Shown: in pieces, positions 24,901 through 36,640 of the stretch | Numbering within the stretch: the stretch's first letter is position 1 | Layout: each line of letters opens with the position of its first letter | Assembly: GCF_050003625.1 (NCBI RefSeq) | Contig: NC_134397.1 | Location: 276,824,070-276,888,069, forward strand | Reading direction: 5' to 3' | DNA length: 64,000 nucleotides | Source: Haematobia irritans | Lineage: Eukaryota > Arthropoda > Insecta > Diptera > Muscidae | The notes under the pieces: model-generated | Databases searched by the model: none | What the model was told of the DNA's origin: nothing | The model's input: only the letters and a program-made list of their open reading frames with translations | Position numbers and translations under genes: made by a program

Positions 24901-25018
24901 ATATATAGCCCCCAACACATTTCACGGGTGTGATATGGTATCGAAAATTTAGATCTACAAAGTGGTGCAGGGTATAGTATAGTTGGCCCCGCCCGACTTT
25001 AGACTTATCTTACTTGTT
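21990..25018 (+). mobile_element. HINE group II, full-length, with a nested group IV copy
   Basis: The 5' end is TATACCCTGCGCCACACTG, TTGAACAGGG, and the 3' end is the hairpin AGTTGGCCCCGCCCGACT with ACTTGTT at about 25012-25018. Between them are group II monomers up to TTTCCCATATTT (22780) and, after the nested element, the group II 3' region from ACTAACATTGTGTTC (about 24774) onward. The interruption at a T-run is clean. Confidence 0.85.
22780..24768 (+). mobile_element. HINE group IV, full-length, nested
   Basis: The 5' end is ATACCCTTCACCACTACTG, TGGTACAGGGTATAATAAG, followed by a long (GTCY)n run (CTGTCTGTCCGTCCGTCCGT at 22936 on). About eight monomers follow, each with CGGTTCAGATTTAGATATAG, CTCCCATATATATCTTTCG and GCCAGAGTTTTGCC. 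The 3' hairpin AGTCGGCCCCGCCCGACT and ACTTGTT close it. It sits in a T-run of a group II copy and is therefore younger than its host element. Confidence 0.85.
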
Positions 25019-25039
25019 CTAAATACAAATTTAATTATA

Positions 25040-25512
25040 TTCTATACAGAGAAAATTTCCGTTGTTAAACTAACGCTAAATTTTAACTTATTTTTATAGG
25101 AAAAAAAATATTTGCTTGTAGTTAAATTTTATTATTTTTATCGAAATTTTGCACAGCTTAATGAAACGTGAGTATAAAGTTCAATGACCGTAAATATAAG
25201 TTCAATTTGAACTAAAACAAATGAAAATTTTTGTATGATTCCCAAAAATAGTAAGAATGAACTACTGTATGAGTAAAAGGGTCATGATTTGGCGCCAATG
25301 ATTTTCTTCTTTATTTTTAGTTAATTTTTACTTCTATGGGATGATGTAACATAATTTCGTGAACTGCAGTTGAAAAGTACAACCGGGCATTAAAATTTTC
25401 TGGTTTTAACAACGCTTTGTGGAAATCTCAAAATATGGAGTAAAATTTAGTTCAATTTTGGTGGTAGTTCATTCTTCCTATAAAACAGTTCACTTTTTTT
25501 CGGTGTAGTATT
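25040..25512. mobile_element. MITE with CTACACCGAAAAAAAGTG-type end
   Basis: The right end, inverted, reads ACTACACCGAAAAAAAGTG and the left reads CTATACAGAGAAAATTTCC, an imperfect inverted pair. The interior is non-coding and includes ATAGTAAGAATGAACTAC, which recurs inverted at 30.7 kb. Confidence 0.45.
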
Positions 25513-26185
25513 TGTTGTGATTTGATTTTGTTCTGATTAAAAAAAAAGTGAATGGTAGCAATTAAATTTTTAAGTTAATACAAGTTTTGTTGAGATGTTT
25601 TCACATCCGTTTTCTATATAAAACTCTTTTCGTAACTCAATTGGTTTTTTTAAGCTGTCCTTATATGTCAATCTAGGCACTCAGCAGCATTACTGTGACC
25701 GACAAATCATTCATGTAAAGGAACACTTTACACAAACAACGCAAGTATATGTTCCATGGATAATAAAGCTGTCACTTACAAAACAATTATCGGTGAATAA
25801 ATACTCACAGATGGACAGATAATAATTGTGACAATTTTTATATTGTCCCAATTATGATTACAACATGTTCCGGAAAGCCTTCTCTTCTCGAGAGAAGAGT
25901 GTTTTGCGTAATTGAGCCGAGTCTTTTATCATAGCAAAAAGAAGTGGTAATCAATTCCTGAAGATACCCCTAATCTAAGGAACAAAGATTTTGTCTTCTT
26001 TTGAATCTAAAAACTTGACGAAGCTTATACGAGTGAAGCGATGATTGCTATTTTTCCAGTGAGTAACCTTTTTAAGTTTGAAAAAGAAAACCATTTTTAT
26101 TGAGCCCAGTGAGAGGATAACAGTTTTTAGCTTTTATTCAATACATTTTAATGTATGGAGAGAAACGGTATTAAATCTCTCGTGA
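25513..26185. other. beat intron 1 sequence, no gene recognised
   Basis: No repeat family or coding sequence recognised. Confidence 0.4.
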
Positions 26186-26195
26186 CCAAGGCGTA

Positions 26196-26431
26196 GGTTA
26201 GGTTAGGTATAGTGGCAGACCGATATTGAACTTCTCTATTATCACTGAGCGCTGCCCGAATCTATGTTAAGCTCAATGACAAGAGACCTCCTTTTTATAG
26301 CCGAGTCCAAACCACTTAGGGATGCTTTGAAACACTCAGGAATGTCACCAGCATTACTGAGGTGGGATAATCGAACCCACGACCCTGTGCATGCCAGGCG
26401 AGCATGCTAACCATTGCACCACGGTGACTCC
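26196..26431 (-). mobile_element. tRNA-derived SINE with target duplication
   Basis: Read on the minus strand it opens GGAGTCACCGTGGTGCAATG with an intact box A (TGGTGCAATGG) and a box B GGGTTCGATT, and ends in ACCTAACCTAACCT. A 10-bp direct repeat CCAAGGCGTA flanks it at 26186-26195 and 26432-26441, which proves retrotransposition. The middle is shortened compared with the 36.6 kb copy. Confidence 0.9.
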
Positions 26432-26441
26432 CCAAGGCGTA

Positions 26442-27513
26442 AAATAGGAGTTGGGCCAATATGCACAACAAATACCCATACTTTACTAAAACCCTCTCAA
26501 ACCGATGGTGCAGTGGAATAACTTCATTGTTTCCTTTTATATGGTGTCCTATGCTTACCAGTAGCTTCAATTAACTACCAATTCATGATGGACAAACTCC
26601 CTCGTGGTGCGTTTAAACAACGCCAAACATTGGTCTAAAATAGTCTCACCACTGCACTTGCTGATCGAAGTTAGCAAACGTTGCATAACACTTTCTTTGG
26701 TTTCCAATTAAAGGATGATATGGTTCAAGTGTGCTTTTGGAACCCCTACTGCTTCAAATATGATGCGGTTTTGTTACTTGATCCTGAACACCTGGACGTG
26801 GTTCATCAAAAAAATGAAAAAACAAAATGTCTTCTACATATGCCAATGTAACAGGAGTAGCTCATCACAAGGATCTAGTTCATGTTAGAAAATTGTTTTG
26901 CAATACTTCTGCATTGGACGGTAAGAATAATAACTTTTCCGTCCATTTTTTGAGATTGAATATTTTTTCTTAAAAAAAATACTCGAAAGAATTCATAAGA
27001 TAAGATTTTAAAAGTTTATGCAGTGAAATATAACATATTTGGGAGTACATTTATATTTACTGCAACTCCCTGAAAACAATCGATTAATTAACACGAATTG
27101 TGACATGATGTGTGGGATAGTAATTTAACTTTTACTTCATGGTGTGGTACTGGTATTTACTACATTTTTCTTCCCTTCTTAATTTGAACATAATTTTATT
27201 TCACTTTTCTGCATTCGTTGGAAAATATTTTTCAATTTGGTACGAACTATGTAAGTTACCTTGGAGCATATAAGCTATTTACCTGCTGCATCATATTAAA
27301 GCTGAACTGATGGGGATTTCCATTTGCATTGATGTAAGAAATCTATCCATATTGATCGTAAGCACATGGTGCTTAATTGGAATGGAAATTGCCCTAGAGA
27401 AATTTAATAATACATGAACATTAAATGGTTAACTAAAGGGGAAAAGTTGTTGGTCAAGAAACCATGATAATAAAGCGGAAAATGATATGCAAATTACGAT
27501 GTCTATTTATAAT
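26442..27513. other. beat intron 1 sequence, no gene recognised
   Basis: No repeat family or coding sequence recognised. Confidence 0.4.
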
Positions 27514-28039
27514 CCCAGTAAAAAATGCGTCGCCAAAAAAGTAATGAAAATGTTCTTTTTGGATCCGGAAGTGTTGCCAAATTGACGCAGAAGCGATGAA
27601 TTTAACATGGGCTTGTCATAGGACAGATGTCCAATATTTAAACAGCCGCTGCACTGAATTTGCATCACCTCTTAAGGTGTGAGGAGAATTCAGTGTTTTG
27701 GAAGTGCGATATTTTGACAAATAAATAATTTTTAATTTTTTTTTATGAGTTTTAATGCAAACGCTCGTCTGGAGCGTTTGTCATCAAATATTTTCAAAAA
27801 TTCGCATTTTTTCTAGAAAGGATTAACATTTTTTCGGCTAAGTTTAAATAATTTGTACCATTTTATTAATTCTTTATATGTTTTTAACTTATTTGAAACA
27901 AGTAAAAAAAATCTCTTTAAAAATATGAAAAAAGCAGGTTGTAAAAAAAATTGACTCAAATGAACTTCTTGTGCAGTTAAAATAAACAACATCTTTGGGA
28001 GAGCATTTTTGAGAAGAACTTCCCATTTTTTTTGCTGGG
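27514..28039. mobile_element. CCCAGCAAAAA-type MITE
   Basis: Ends are CCCAGTAAAAAATGCGTCGC on the left and TTTTTTTTGCTGGG on the right. The first 200 bp (GTAATGAAAATGTTC, TTTTTGGATCCGGAAGTG, ACATGGGCTTGTCATAGGAC) match the 30907 copy very closely. Non-coding. Confidence 0.7.
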
Positions 28040-28324
28040 ATGTGCATCCGCTGCACTGAAACAATTCTTGTCCTTGAAATATAATTTTTTTTCCAACTTT
28101 TCAACGATATGATTTGTCTAAAGATTTTAGAGATACAACAATAATAAGGGGTTCTTTGTAAAAGAATATTCTATTGAACTAGAACCAAAATTATTAATGA
28201 AAAATCATTTTGACTTTGCAGCCGGGCAGTTTTTTCAATATGTGATCTATACAAATGTATCTCTTGCCATAGGGCACAAGTCACATTTTTAAGCATCCGC
28301 TACGTTGATTTCATATTGGTTCTT

Positions 28325-28667
28325 AGGTTAGGTATAGTGACAGCCTGATATTTCAGGCTCACTTTAACTATTCAGTCTATTGTGATACGGCAGTGGTGAA
28401 CTTTTCTCTTATCACTGAGTGCTGCCCGATTCCATGTTAAGCTCAATGACAAGGGACCTCCTTTTTGTAGCCGAGTCCGAAAGGCGTTCAACATTGCAGT
28501 GAAACAACTTAGAGAAGCTTTGAAACACTCAGAAATATCACCAGCATTACTGAGGTGGGATATTCCACCGCTGAAAAACTTTTTTGGTGTTTGGCCGAAA
28601 TTAGATTCGAACCCACGACCCTATTTTTGCAAGGCGGGCATACTAACCATGGCACCACGGTGGCTCC
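28325..28667 (-). mobile_element. tRNA-derived SINE, full-length
   Basis: On the minus strand: a head GGAGCCACCGTGGTGCCATG with box A, a box B GGGTTCGAATC, a body with CACCTCAGTAATGCTGGTGA, AGGAGGTCCCTTGTCATTG and TTAACATGGAATCGGGCAGC, and a tail ATAGTTAAAGTGAGCCTGAA with ACCTAACCTAAG. The flanks share only a weak CAT(AT)TGG direct repeat. This is the most complete copy here, about 340 bp. Confidence 0.88.
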
Positions 28668-28674
28668 CATTGGC

Positions 28675-28979
28675 AGCAGTGTAAAATTGGTCCAGAGGCA
28701 CTGAATTTTACATGGACCTATCATAGGGTGGAAGTCATCTCTTTAGTTTAAGTTGATTTAAAAAAATCTAATGAAAATTGTACTTGAATAACTTCAATTT
28801 ATATTTTTTTTTTTAATTTCACTTCTACTTTATTTATCATTCAGGAAAGTTAATTTAATTACGAGAACTGCGTGAGTCATAGAATGTTTATGAAGAAAAA
28901 ATGCCTGTTTATAGAAGAGCCTTTTTGGATGTACGATAATAGTTATGACTTGCGAAGACTTCCAAATTTTTTTGCTGGG
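28675..28979. mobile_element. CCCAGCAAAAA-type MITE, decayed right part
   Basis: GGCACTGAATTTTACATGG, CCTATCATAGGGTGGAAGTC and the final AAGACTTCCAAATTTTTTTG, CTGGG match the right half of the 30907 copy. The left part was probably disrupted by the SINE next to it. Confidence 0.5.
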
Positions 28980-29806
28980 TACTTAATCAATTTTTGGTTC
29001 GGGTATACATAGATCACTGTCCTTGAATTTGGTCTACAAATATACATTATTCCCTATAATTTATGGCAATTGCACACCGTCGATGCAATTAATAAAATGT
29101 AATAATCCATTGAGTATCCACTCAGCCAACTTTACAAATGGACGTTGGTTTGGCTGTATACGATTCCTGTATGAAAAACCCCCTTCATTTGCCATGGAGT
29201 TCTTTTGTAATTTTCATTTTCCTGAATATTGCCTACTGGCTGTATTGTATGGTATACACTATAAATATATATTTTATTACATTTCTTGTTTTTATGAGAT
29301 GTTATTTTTAATTGAAAATTCAATTATTACCGTTTTCATGGCATTGCTGGGAAAAAAAACCAAAAGATGTTGAACCAGTGTTGCATTGGAGTAGAATTTC
29401 CTGTGGTATAAATGTTGAATGGAGATTTTCATTTTTTTATCGAAGGAAAAATCATTCTAGAGCACATAATCTTTTATGTTGATTACTTAAATTTTTATCA
29501 GTGGTCTTTCACAAGCATACAACATATTCTACATTTCCGAGAAATAACAAAAGGAATATTTTTTGCTGGTCCCTGTATCTCAATATATTGAAATTAAATC
29601 GGATTTCTTGATGAATGGCTGGATATAATAGGAGGTATTACAAGAGGTAAATATTAAAAAAAAAAACACACTTGGAAAAATATAACTTCATTATAAGTGG
29701 TAATTCATATAATTTTTTTTTATAATCAATGGTGTGCAAGACACGGCATTTTATGATTTTAATAGATTATGATTTTTCATAAAAATCGATTTTTGTGTCT
29801 ACTTAC
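28980..29806. other. beat intron 1, right end
   Basis: Intronic DNA ending at the donor of exon 1. A 116-codon plus-strand frame at 29023-29373 has no recognised domain. Confidence 0.45.
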
Positions 29807-29914
29807 CATGTGAACTGATGTCTGCTATAATTATGCATATCCCCACCAACCAATTAAGCCATTCGTTCAGCTGTTTTCTTTTACCGATCATTGTGTCTGT
29901 GGTTATGATGAATT
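29807..29914 (-). CDS. beat: Beaten path family protein, exon 1 (start codon and signal peptide)
   Basis: The exon has 108 nt, with a donor GTAAGT at 29806-29801 and an acceptor TTTCATTACAG ending at 29915 (minus strand). The first 23 nt are 5' UTR (context ACAGACACA-ATG, a good fly start). The ATG is at 29891. It encodes MIGKRKQLNEWLNWL then VGICIIIADISSH, a basic n-region followed by a hydrophobic h-region, that is, a signal peptide; the mature protein probably begins near the Val-Asp-Cys at the exon 1/2 junction. The last base (G) pairs in phase with TT of exon 2. This exact phase match, over a 14,423-bp intron, supports the link. The upstream acceptor shows that the 5' UTR is split, so the promoter lies right of this exon, position unknown. 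Confidence 0.82.
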
Positions 29915-30574
29915 CTGTAATGAAAAATATACAAAATGATATCTTTATAAACAACAACGAATAGTTTTGGTTTGTGATGTTAAATACTGTTAAAAATCGA
30001 CAAATTCAGTTATATTATGTTATTATTACAATTCCAATACGAACCTATTGGCCATGAAATATTGAGGAACTGATTGAATATGAAGCTATTGCAAAGAAAA
30101 CGGCAGATACCAATTCCACTAGCCTAACTAGACATATGTTTCTTTGCTGGCTAATGCAAGTTTTCATAGTCTTTAATGTAGATCTGGCGGGGTGAAATGA
30201 TTTAATTTGGGTCTTGTAAATTAATTTCCTAAGGAAATTACATACGAAAATTATTCCTCCCAAATTGAAGCAATTTTTACAACCACTGTGAATAATCTTC
30301 TCTCATAGCTACAATTCCTATCTATTTTTAGAGGCATTGCTCACATGATTGGTGAACGATGACAAAATGTCTTGTGTATTCACTATTTACTACATTTCGG
30401 AAGGATATGATCACCCAAAACCTATTTCAAAACTATAATGCTATTTTTCGTCTGGAAACATGGAATATTTTGGCTGCAAAAGTTTTTTTTTGTTTTTCTT
30501 GACAAACATAAACCTGCTTGCCAACATCAGATACATGTGTAAGCTTCGTGAATATAACATAATTGCAACAAACA
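29915..30574. other. Probable 5' UTR intron of beat
   Basis: AT-rich DNA upstream of the start exon. No non-coding exon could be recognised. Confidence 0.4.
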
Positions 30575-30670
30575 TCTCTACGGGAAATGGATCAACCCCA
30601 GGATGGGTATAGGGTTAGTCCCTTGAAGGTATGGACTAGTCCTATTCGAAAAGCAAAGCAATGAACTAAA
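30575..30670. mobile_element. TACCCTACGGGAAA-family MITE, end fragment
   Basis: CTACGGGAAATGGATCAAC, then GGGTATAGGGTTAGTCCC and TATGGACTAGTCCTATTC match the first 90 bp of the complete copy at 38276. Confidence 0.6.
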
Positions 30671-30689
30671 AATAAAGAAAAACATCACA

Positions 30690-30872
30690 GGCGCAATTAT
30701 TACAATTTAACCGGGATGCAGTTCATTCTTACTATTTTTGAGAAGTGTACGAAAAACTTCTTCTGTTTTAGTTGGCATTGAACTTATTTGTATGACATTG
30801 AAATTTTACTGCCATTCAGTTCATACAAGTTTTTTGAGACATACATACTTGGAAGAATGACAAATTCATTAG
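30690..30872. mobile_element. Fragment related to the MITE at 25.0-25.5 kb
   Basis: GCAGTTCATTCTTACTATTT and TTTTAGTTGGCATTGAAC are inverted relatives of the 25.2 kb blocks. No ends can be defined. Confidence 0.35.
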
Positions 30873-30906
30873 ACTGGGAAAATGTCTTAAAAAATTTTAA
30901 AAATTA

Positions 30907-32694
30907 CCCAGCAAAAAAAGCGTCGCCAAAAAAGTAATGAAAATGTTCTTTTTGGATCCGGAAGTGGTGCAAAATTTGACGCAGAAACGATGATTTTAAC
31001 ATGGGCTTGTCATAGGACGGAAGTCTTCCATTTCAACAGCCGTTGCACTGAATTGGAATCTCTTCTTTAGTTGTGAGCCGAATTCAATGTTTCGGATGTA
31101 AATTAAAAGTTTCTGTGATATTTTGTTAAATAAATAATTTTTATAATTTTTAATGGATTCTAATGCTTGTCGGAGACGTTTTACCTCAGATATATTCAAA
31201 AATTCACAATTTGTTCAAATTGGATTTAGAATTTTTCGACCAAATTTAAATGCTTTGTACCATTTTATGAATTCTTACTCTGTTTTTAACCTATTTGAAA
31301 CAAAACAAGTATATACAGCCGTAAGTTCGGCCAGGCCGAATCTTATATACCCTCCACCATGGATTGCGTAGAAACTTCTACGAAAGACTGTCATCCACAA
31401 TCGAATTACTTGGGTTGTGGTATCTTAAAACTTCTTAACATCGTTTTCTAAATTGTGAGTTAGTCCATACGTGGACAAAAAAGTATATATAGGTAAGTCT
31501 ACAAATAATAACGAATCGATATGGACTTTTGCAAGGTACGTAGAGAGCCAGAATTGAAATATGGGGGTCGTTTATATGGGGGCTATATACAATTATGAAC
31601 TTGATATGGACCAATTTTTGTGTGATTGGGAATCGATTTATCTGACGGCTATATATAACTATAGCCCAATATGGACCTAGATAGGCATGGTTGTTAACGG
31701 CCATATACTAGCACAATGTACCAAATTCCAACTGACTCGGATGAAATTTGCTTTTCCATGAGGCTCCAAAACCAAATCTGGGGGTCGGTTTATATGGGGG
31801 CTATATATAATTATGGACCGATGTGGACCAATTTTGCCATGGTTATTAGAGACCATATACTAACATCATGTACCAAATTTCAGCCGGATCGGTTGAAATT
31901 TGCTTCTCTTAGAGGCTCCGCAAGCCAAATCTGGGGATCGGTTTATATGGGGGCTTTATATAATTATGGACCGATGTGGACCAATTTTTGCATGGTTGTT
32001 AGAGACCATATATCAGCACCATGTACCAAATTTCAGCCGGATCGGATGAAATTTGCGTCTCTTAGAGGCTCGGCAAGCCAAATCGGGGTATCGGTTTATA
32101 TGGGGGCTATATATAATTATTGACCGATGTGGATCAATTTTTGCATGGTTGTTAGAGACCATATACTAACACAACGTAGCAAATTTCAGCCGGATCGGAT
32201 GAAATTTGCTTCTCTTAGAGGATCGGCAGGCCAAATTTGGGGGTCCGTTTATATGGGGGCTATACGTAAAAGTGGACCGATATGGCCCTTTTGCAATACT
32301 ATCCGACCTACATCAATAACAACTACTTGCGCCAAGTTTCGATAGCTTGTTTCGTTCGGAGCTTAGCGTGATTTCAACAGACGGATGGATGGACATGCTC
32401 AGATCGAGTCAGAATTTCACCGCGACCCAGAATATATATATACTTTATGGGGCCTTAGAGCAATATTTCGATGTGTTACAAACGGAATGACAAAGTTAAT
32501 ATACCCCCATACTATGGTGGAGGGTATAAAAAGTTAAAATTATCCATTAAAAGTATGAAAAAACCATGTTATAAAAAAATTGAATTAAAAGAACTTACTG
32601 GGTAGTTAAAATAAAGAACATCATTAGGAGTGCATCTTCTGGAAGTGCTTTTAAAGTTGTGCCTTTTGGAAGAACTTCCAAATTTTTTGCTGGG
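30907..32694. mobile_element. CCCAGCAAAAA-type MITE split by a HINE
   Basis: Left end CCCAGCAAAAAAAGCGTCGC, right end AATTTTTTGCTGGG. Removing the HINE at about 31304-32530 leaves about 560 bp that aligns with the 27514-28039 copy, including the shared ACATGGGCTTGTCATAGGAC block and the AGAACTTCCAAATTTTTTG tail. Confidence 0.75.
31304..32530 (-). mobile_element. HINE group I, full-length, nested in a MITE
   Basis: On the minus strand the 5' end is TTATACCCTCCACCATAG with the partner GGGGGTATATTAAC. Then come GAAATTCTGACTCGATCTG, three to five monomers of about 180 bp, and the 3' hairpin TTCGGCCTGGCCGAA with a tail TATACTTGTT. The (GTCY)n block is short (CATCCATCCGTCTG). The 135-codon frame inside is monomer sequence and not a gene. 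Confidence 0.88.
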
Positions 32695-34299
32695 TAACTA
32701 AAAAAATATTTTTTTTGCAATAAATATAAATTACATTTAGCATCAGTTTAACAAGAGACTTTTTTCTGTATAGACAAGACCAGTCTGCAGTAACTATTTA
32801 ATTTCGAGCACCCGAAGTCGAGTTGCTTAAAATTTGAAATACGTCGTCCATTTAGAGCTTTGAGGCACCTTTTCATTATTTCAATAAAACTTAATTTTAA
32901 CTATGTCTTAAATTTCCCAAAATTTTCAGAAACATTTTTTTGCATTTCCATCTCATATGTGTATATAAAATGGAGTATGTCAAGAGCAGAAATGTATGTG
33001 CTGCTGTTGTTTCAGGTGATGAGTTTGTCCATAGTTTTGCTAGTGTTTACTTAAGCACCATTGTGGTCAAATTATAGAGAGTGTTCCTTGTCACAATGAT
33101 TGTTGAGCTTCACATTGTCGCTTGTGTTTGCCTTTGAGTGTGGCCAAAACATAAATAAGTTTTTGCAACTTTAGATTTTGCCAAAGTTTACACTTTGTAA
33201 TCCTAAATGGATAGAGAACACCGAAAGGATATCGATGTTCCTCAAGCACTCAACCATGCATACATGTGCCCATTTGTAAGGGCTCATATGGATGTGTGCC
33301 TAAAGGATATCTTATTCATCCTTGTGAATGTTTATCTCGATGAAGCTGTGGAGAACATTCTTTTCAAGTGTTTGCTTTATAGATTTAGTCTTCAAGTTTT
33401 ACTTGGCTCAAACAAACATTTTAAAAGGTTCATAGAATGTGTCAGAATGTTTCAAATTTTTGAGGGATTAATAATAGGGCTTAATCTAAAGAAATGTTCA
33501 ATTTAGATATGTAGAGTGGAGAAATTTTTTGGATTTTCAATGTAAGATTACTTCAACCGTTTATCATTTTGGTGAAATCTGTAAGAGACATTAAAGTATT
33601 TGTTTAAGATGTCAATACCACAACTGGAAGTTCCCGAAAACAATGATAATACTCATTATAATTGGAATGAAAAACACTGACAAAAATTATTGTCGATTTC
33701 TCATTACTTTCAGTTTAAAATCATAAGATGGCTAATTTATGCAGTGTTAATGACAAAATTCTTTAAAATAATGACCTTTTAATTGAAATAAGGTTTATAG
33801 TTTTTGCTCTAATTTTTTTTCATGAAATTTGTGACACAAATTTCAGAAATTTCACCTTCAAGTAAAGAAACATTTTTAATTTAAGGAAATCGTCTTTAAA
33901 TCAACTGATATATTGGATTTTTAATTTAGGATAGATTTAAGATAAAAATGCTTCAGATATAAGCTAATACTTATTTTAAAGAATTTTCATCTTTCGTTAA
34001 TTTTTTTTTTTTTTTTTGAACCAAGAAAACTCTTTTTACTTTGAAGTAGCTATTTTAATTTGTATTTTGAAACTGTAATTTGTTTGTATATAAATACCTT
34101 TATAAATATATCGCAAAAAGAGATCGAATATTCGATGAATGAGATCTGTATCTGTATCTTAATTTTAATTTTAGTGCTCCCAGATTTAAAGCCGTAAGGT
34201 CTCTGAAAAAGGTTTTTTATTTTAAAGAAGCCGCATATATAGCTCAATACCAAAATTATCAAGGAAAGGTAAAAATCTTTGAATCCCTAAACTTTTGTT
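32695..34299. other. No gene recognised
   Basis: AT-rich. A 99-codon plus-strand frame (33207-33506) starts with ATG but shows no known domain, and its composition is not clearly coding. A T-run of about 20 sits at 33999-34018. Confidence 0.4.
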
Positions 34300-35039
34300 G
34301 ATTGTATATTATCTGAATAAATTCGAATAATTCACTAATACTAAAATTATCAGTGCAAGGACAAAGGAGTTCCACTCGAGACAATTTTGTTCAGAGTGAG
34401 TAGTCCAAGAGGTACACAAGATTGTATTAAATGGCTCTTGTCAACATTTCAGTCATATATGTTTGGATGCTGATTGGAGCTACGGGTACTGGGGACATAC
34501 GGGACGCTTGAGACTAGACGGGGAAAGGCTACATTGGTGGTTTTGGTAGGAGGGGAGTGGTGGGATATAGGAAACTCGGATTTTCCTACAATAGTCTTTC
34601 TCCCGACTGTGAAGTAGGGCCAATGGCCTAAATGATGGTATAGTGGTCTAGGAACACCATTGATGTTCCGTTACGGAGCAGTAGAAAATGGATCGTTAGA
34701 ACATATAATATTAGTTATATTGGGCTTCTATGTTAGGTTTCCATTAATGTCCGCATATAGGTGTAGGGGACGAAGCTGGGGTTTAATTACTGTGACAAGT
34801 AGGGTGGGTGTTGGACAAAAGGACGGGTGGGTGTCTGAGGCAGATTAGATGGGTGGGCATATGTCAGACATTGATTTACAGACGTGGGAATCGGGGGATT
34901 CCACAACGTGTTTGTGTTGTGTTTGAGTCCTCTGAGTCCAATGTCTAGGTGATATGTATATCAGTTGGAGGAGTCTAAGGATTACACAGAATGGTTGTGT
35001 TGAGTTCTTGGAGTCCAACATCTGTATAATGCATATTTT
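34300..35039. other. G-rich unassigned block
   Basis: Unlike its neighbours, this stretch is G-rich on the plus strand (GGAGGGGAGTGGTGGGATAT, GTGGGTGTTGGACAAAAGG, GACGGGTGGGTGTCTGAGG). Frames are short. It may continue at 36251 on the other side of the HINE that interrupts it. It could be the 3' part of an old non-LTR element, but no domain shows this. Confidence 0.35.
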
Positions 35040-36250
35040 TATACCCTCCACCATAGGATGGGGGTATATTAACTTTGTCATTCCGTTTGTAACACATCGA
35101 AATATTGCTCTAAGACCCCTTAAAGTATATAAATTCCAGGTCGTGGTGAAATTCTGAGTAGATCTGAGCATGTCCGTCCGTCCGTCTGTTGAAATCACAC
35201 TAACATCCGAACGAAACAAGCTATCGACTTGAAACTTGGCACAAGTAGTTGCTATTGATGTAGGTCAGATGGTATTGCAAATGGGCCATATCGGTCCACT
35301 TTTACGTATAGCCTCCATATATAAAGATCCCCAAATTTGGCTTGCAGACCCTCTAAGAGAAGCAACTTTCATCCGATCCGGCTGAAATTTGGTACATGGT
35401 GTTAGTATATGATCTCTAACACCCATGCAAAAATTGGTCCACATCGGTCCATAATTATGTATAGCCCCCCATATAAACCGATTCCCAGATTTGACCTCCG
35501 GAGCCCCTTGGAAGAGCAAAATTCATCCGATTCGGTTGAAATTTGGTACGTGATGTTAGTATATGGTATCCAACAACCATGCAGGAATTGGTTCATATCA
35601 GTCCATAATTATATATAACCCCCATATAAACCGATCCCCAGATTTAACCTCCGGTGCCTTTTGGAGAAGCAAAATTCATCCGATCTGGTTGAAATTTGGT
35701 ACGCGGTGGTAGTATATGATATTTAACAACCATGCCAAAAGTGGTCCATATCAGTCCATAATCATATATAGCCCCCATATAAACCGATCCCGTGATTTAG
35801 TTTTGGAGCCTTTTGGAGGAGCAAATTTCATGCGAGTCAGTTGAAATTTGGTACATTGTGCTAGTATATGGCCGTTAACAACCATGCCTAACTAGGTCCA
35901 TATCGGTCTATAGTTATATGTAGCCCTCAGATAAATCGATCCCCAATCACCATATCAATAATTGTATATAGACCCCATATAAGCGACCCCCATATTTCAA
36001 TTCTGGCTCCCTACATACCGTGCAAAAGTCCATATCGATTCGTAATTATTTGTAGACTTACCTACACATACCTTTTTTGTCTAATATATACCACGTATGG
36101 ACTAACTCACAATTTAGAAAACGATTTAAGATACCACAACCCAAGTAATTCGATTGTGGATAACAGTCTTTCGTAGAAGTTTCTACGCAATCCATGGTGG
36201 AGGGTACATAAGATTCGGCCTGGCCGAACTTACGGCCGTTTATACTTGTT
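35040..36250 (+). mobile_element. HINE group I, full-length
   Basis: The 5' end is ATACCCTCCACCATAGG, ATGGGGGTATATTAAC. TTTGTCATTCCGTTTGTAAC, CGAAATATTGCTCTAAGACC, a short CGTCCGTCCGTCTG run and five monomers follow. The 3' end is CCATGGTGGAGGGTACATAA, the hairpin TTCGGCCTGGCCGAA and TATACTTGTT. This is a good reference for the group. Confidence 0.9.
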
Positions 36251-36630
36251 ATTTTATATATTTGTGTATTTATTTTATTAATATTATATATATTGGTTAT
36301 GTTTAAATGTATCAGTAGAGGGGGTTATATGCCTACTGATGAGACCCGTTGGCGTTGGTCGAAAGCGCTATATGCGAGCCAAGTAGGACATAAACGACAA
36401 ATTGATGATAGAAATAGGAGTTTTCCCTCATATATGAGGATAATGTACTCAGAATTAGGGTGGGAGTGTTGGATAGGGTCATAGAACATTATTATATTTT
36501 TATCGTATTTATTTATTTTAATTATTTATTTATTATTTACCATTTTATACTGGACACGACGCAGTGACTGGGATGTAGGGCCTGCCATTGTTGGGTTATG
36601 TGATTGTATATCACAGTGGCAGTTAAGGAC
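36251..36630. other. Unassigned, G-rich in parts
   Basis: A 63-codon frame (36293-36484) and an AT-rich tract are present. The sequence may be the continuation of the 34.3-35.0 kb block. No known domain. Confidence 0.3.
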
Positions 36631-36640
36631 GGTGGGGTTA

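Noticed and set aside
26340..26430. tRNA gene on the minus strand (also at 28.6 and 36.9 kb)
   Set aside because: It is the head of a SINE, shown by the common body, tail and target duplications.
33207..33506. 99-codon plus-strand ATG frame
   Set aside because: No domain or splice context recognised; could be chance. Kept only as a possibility for protein search.
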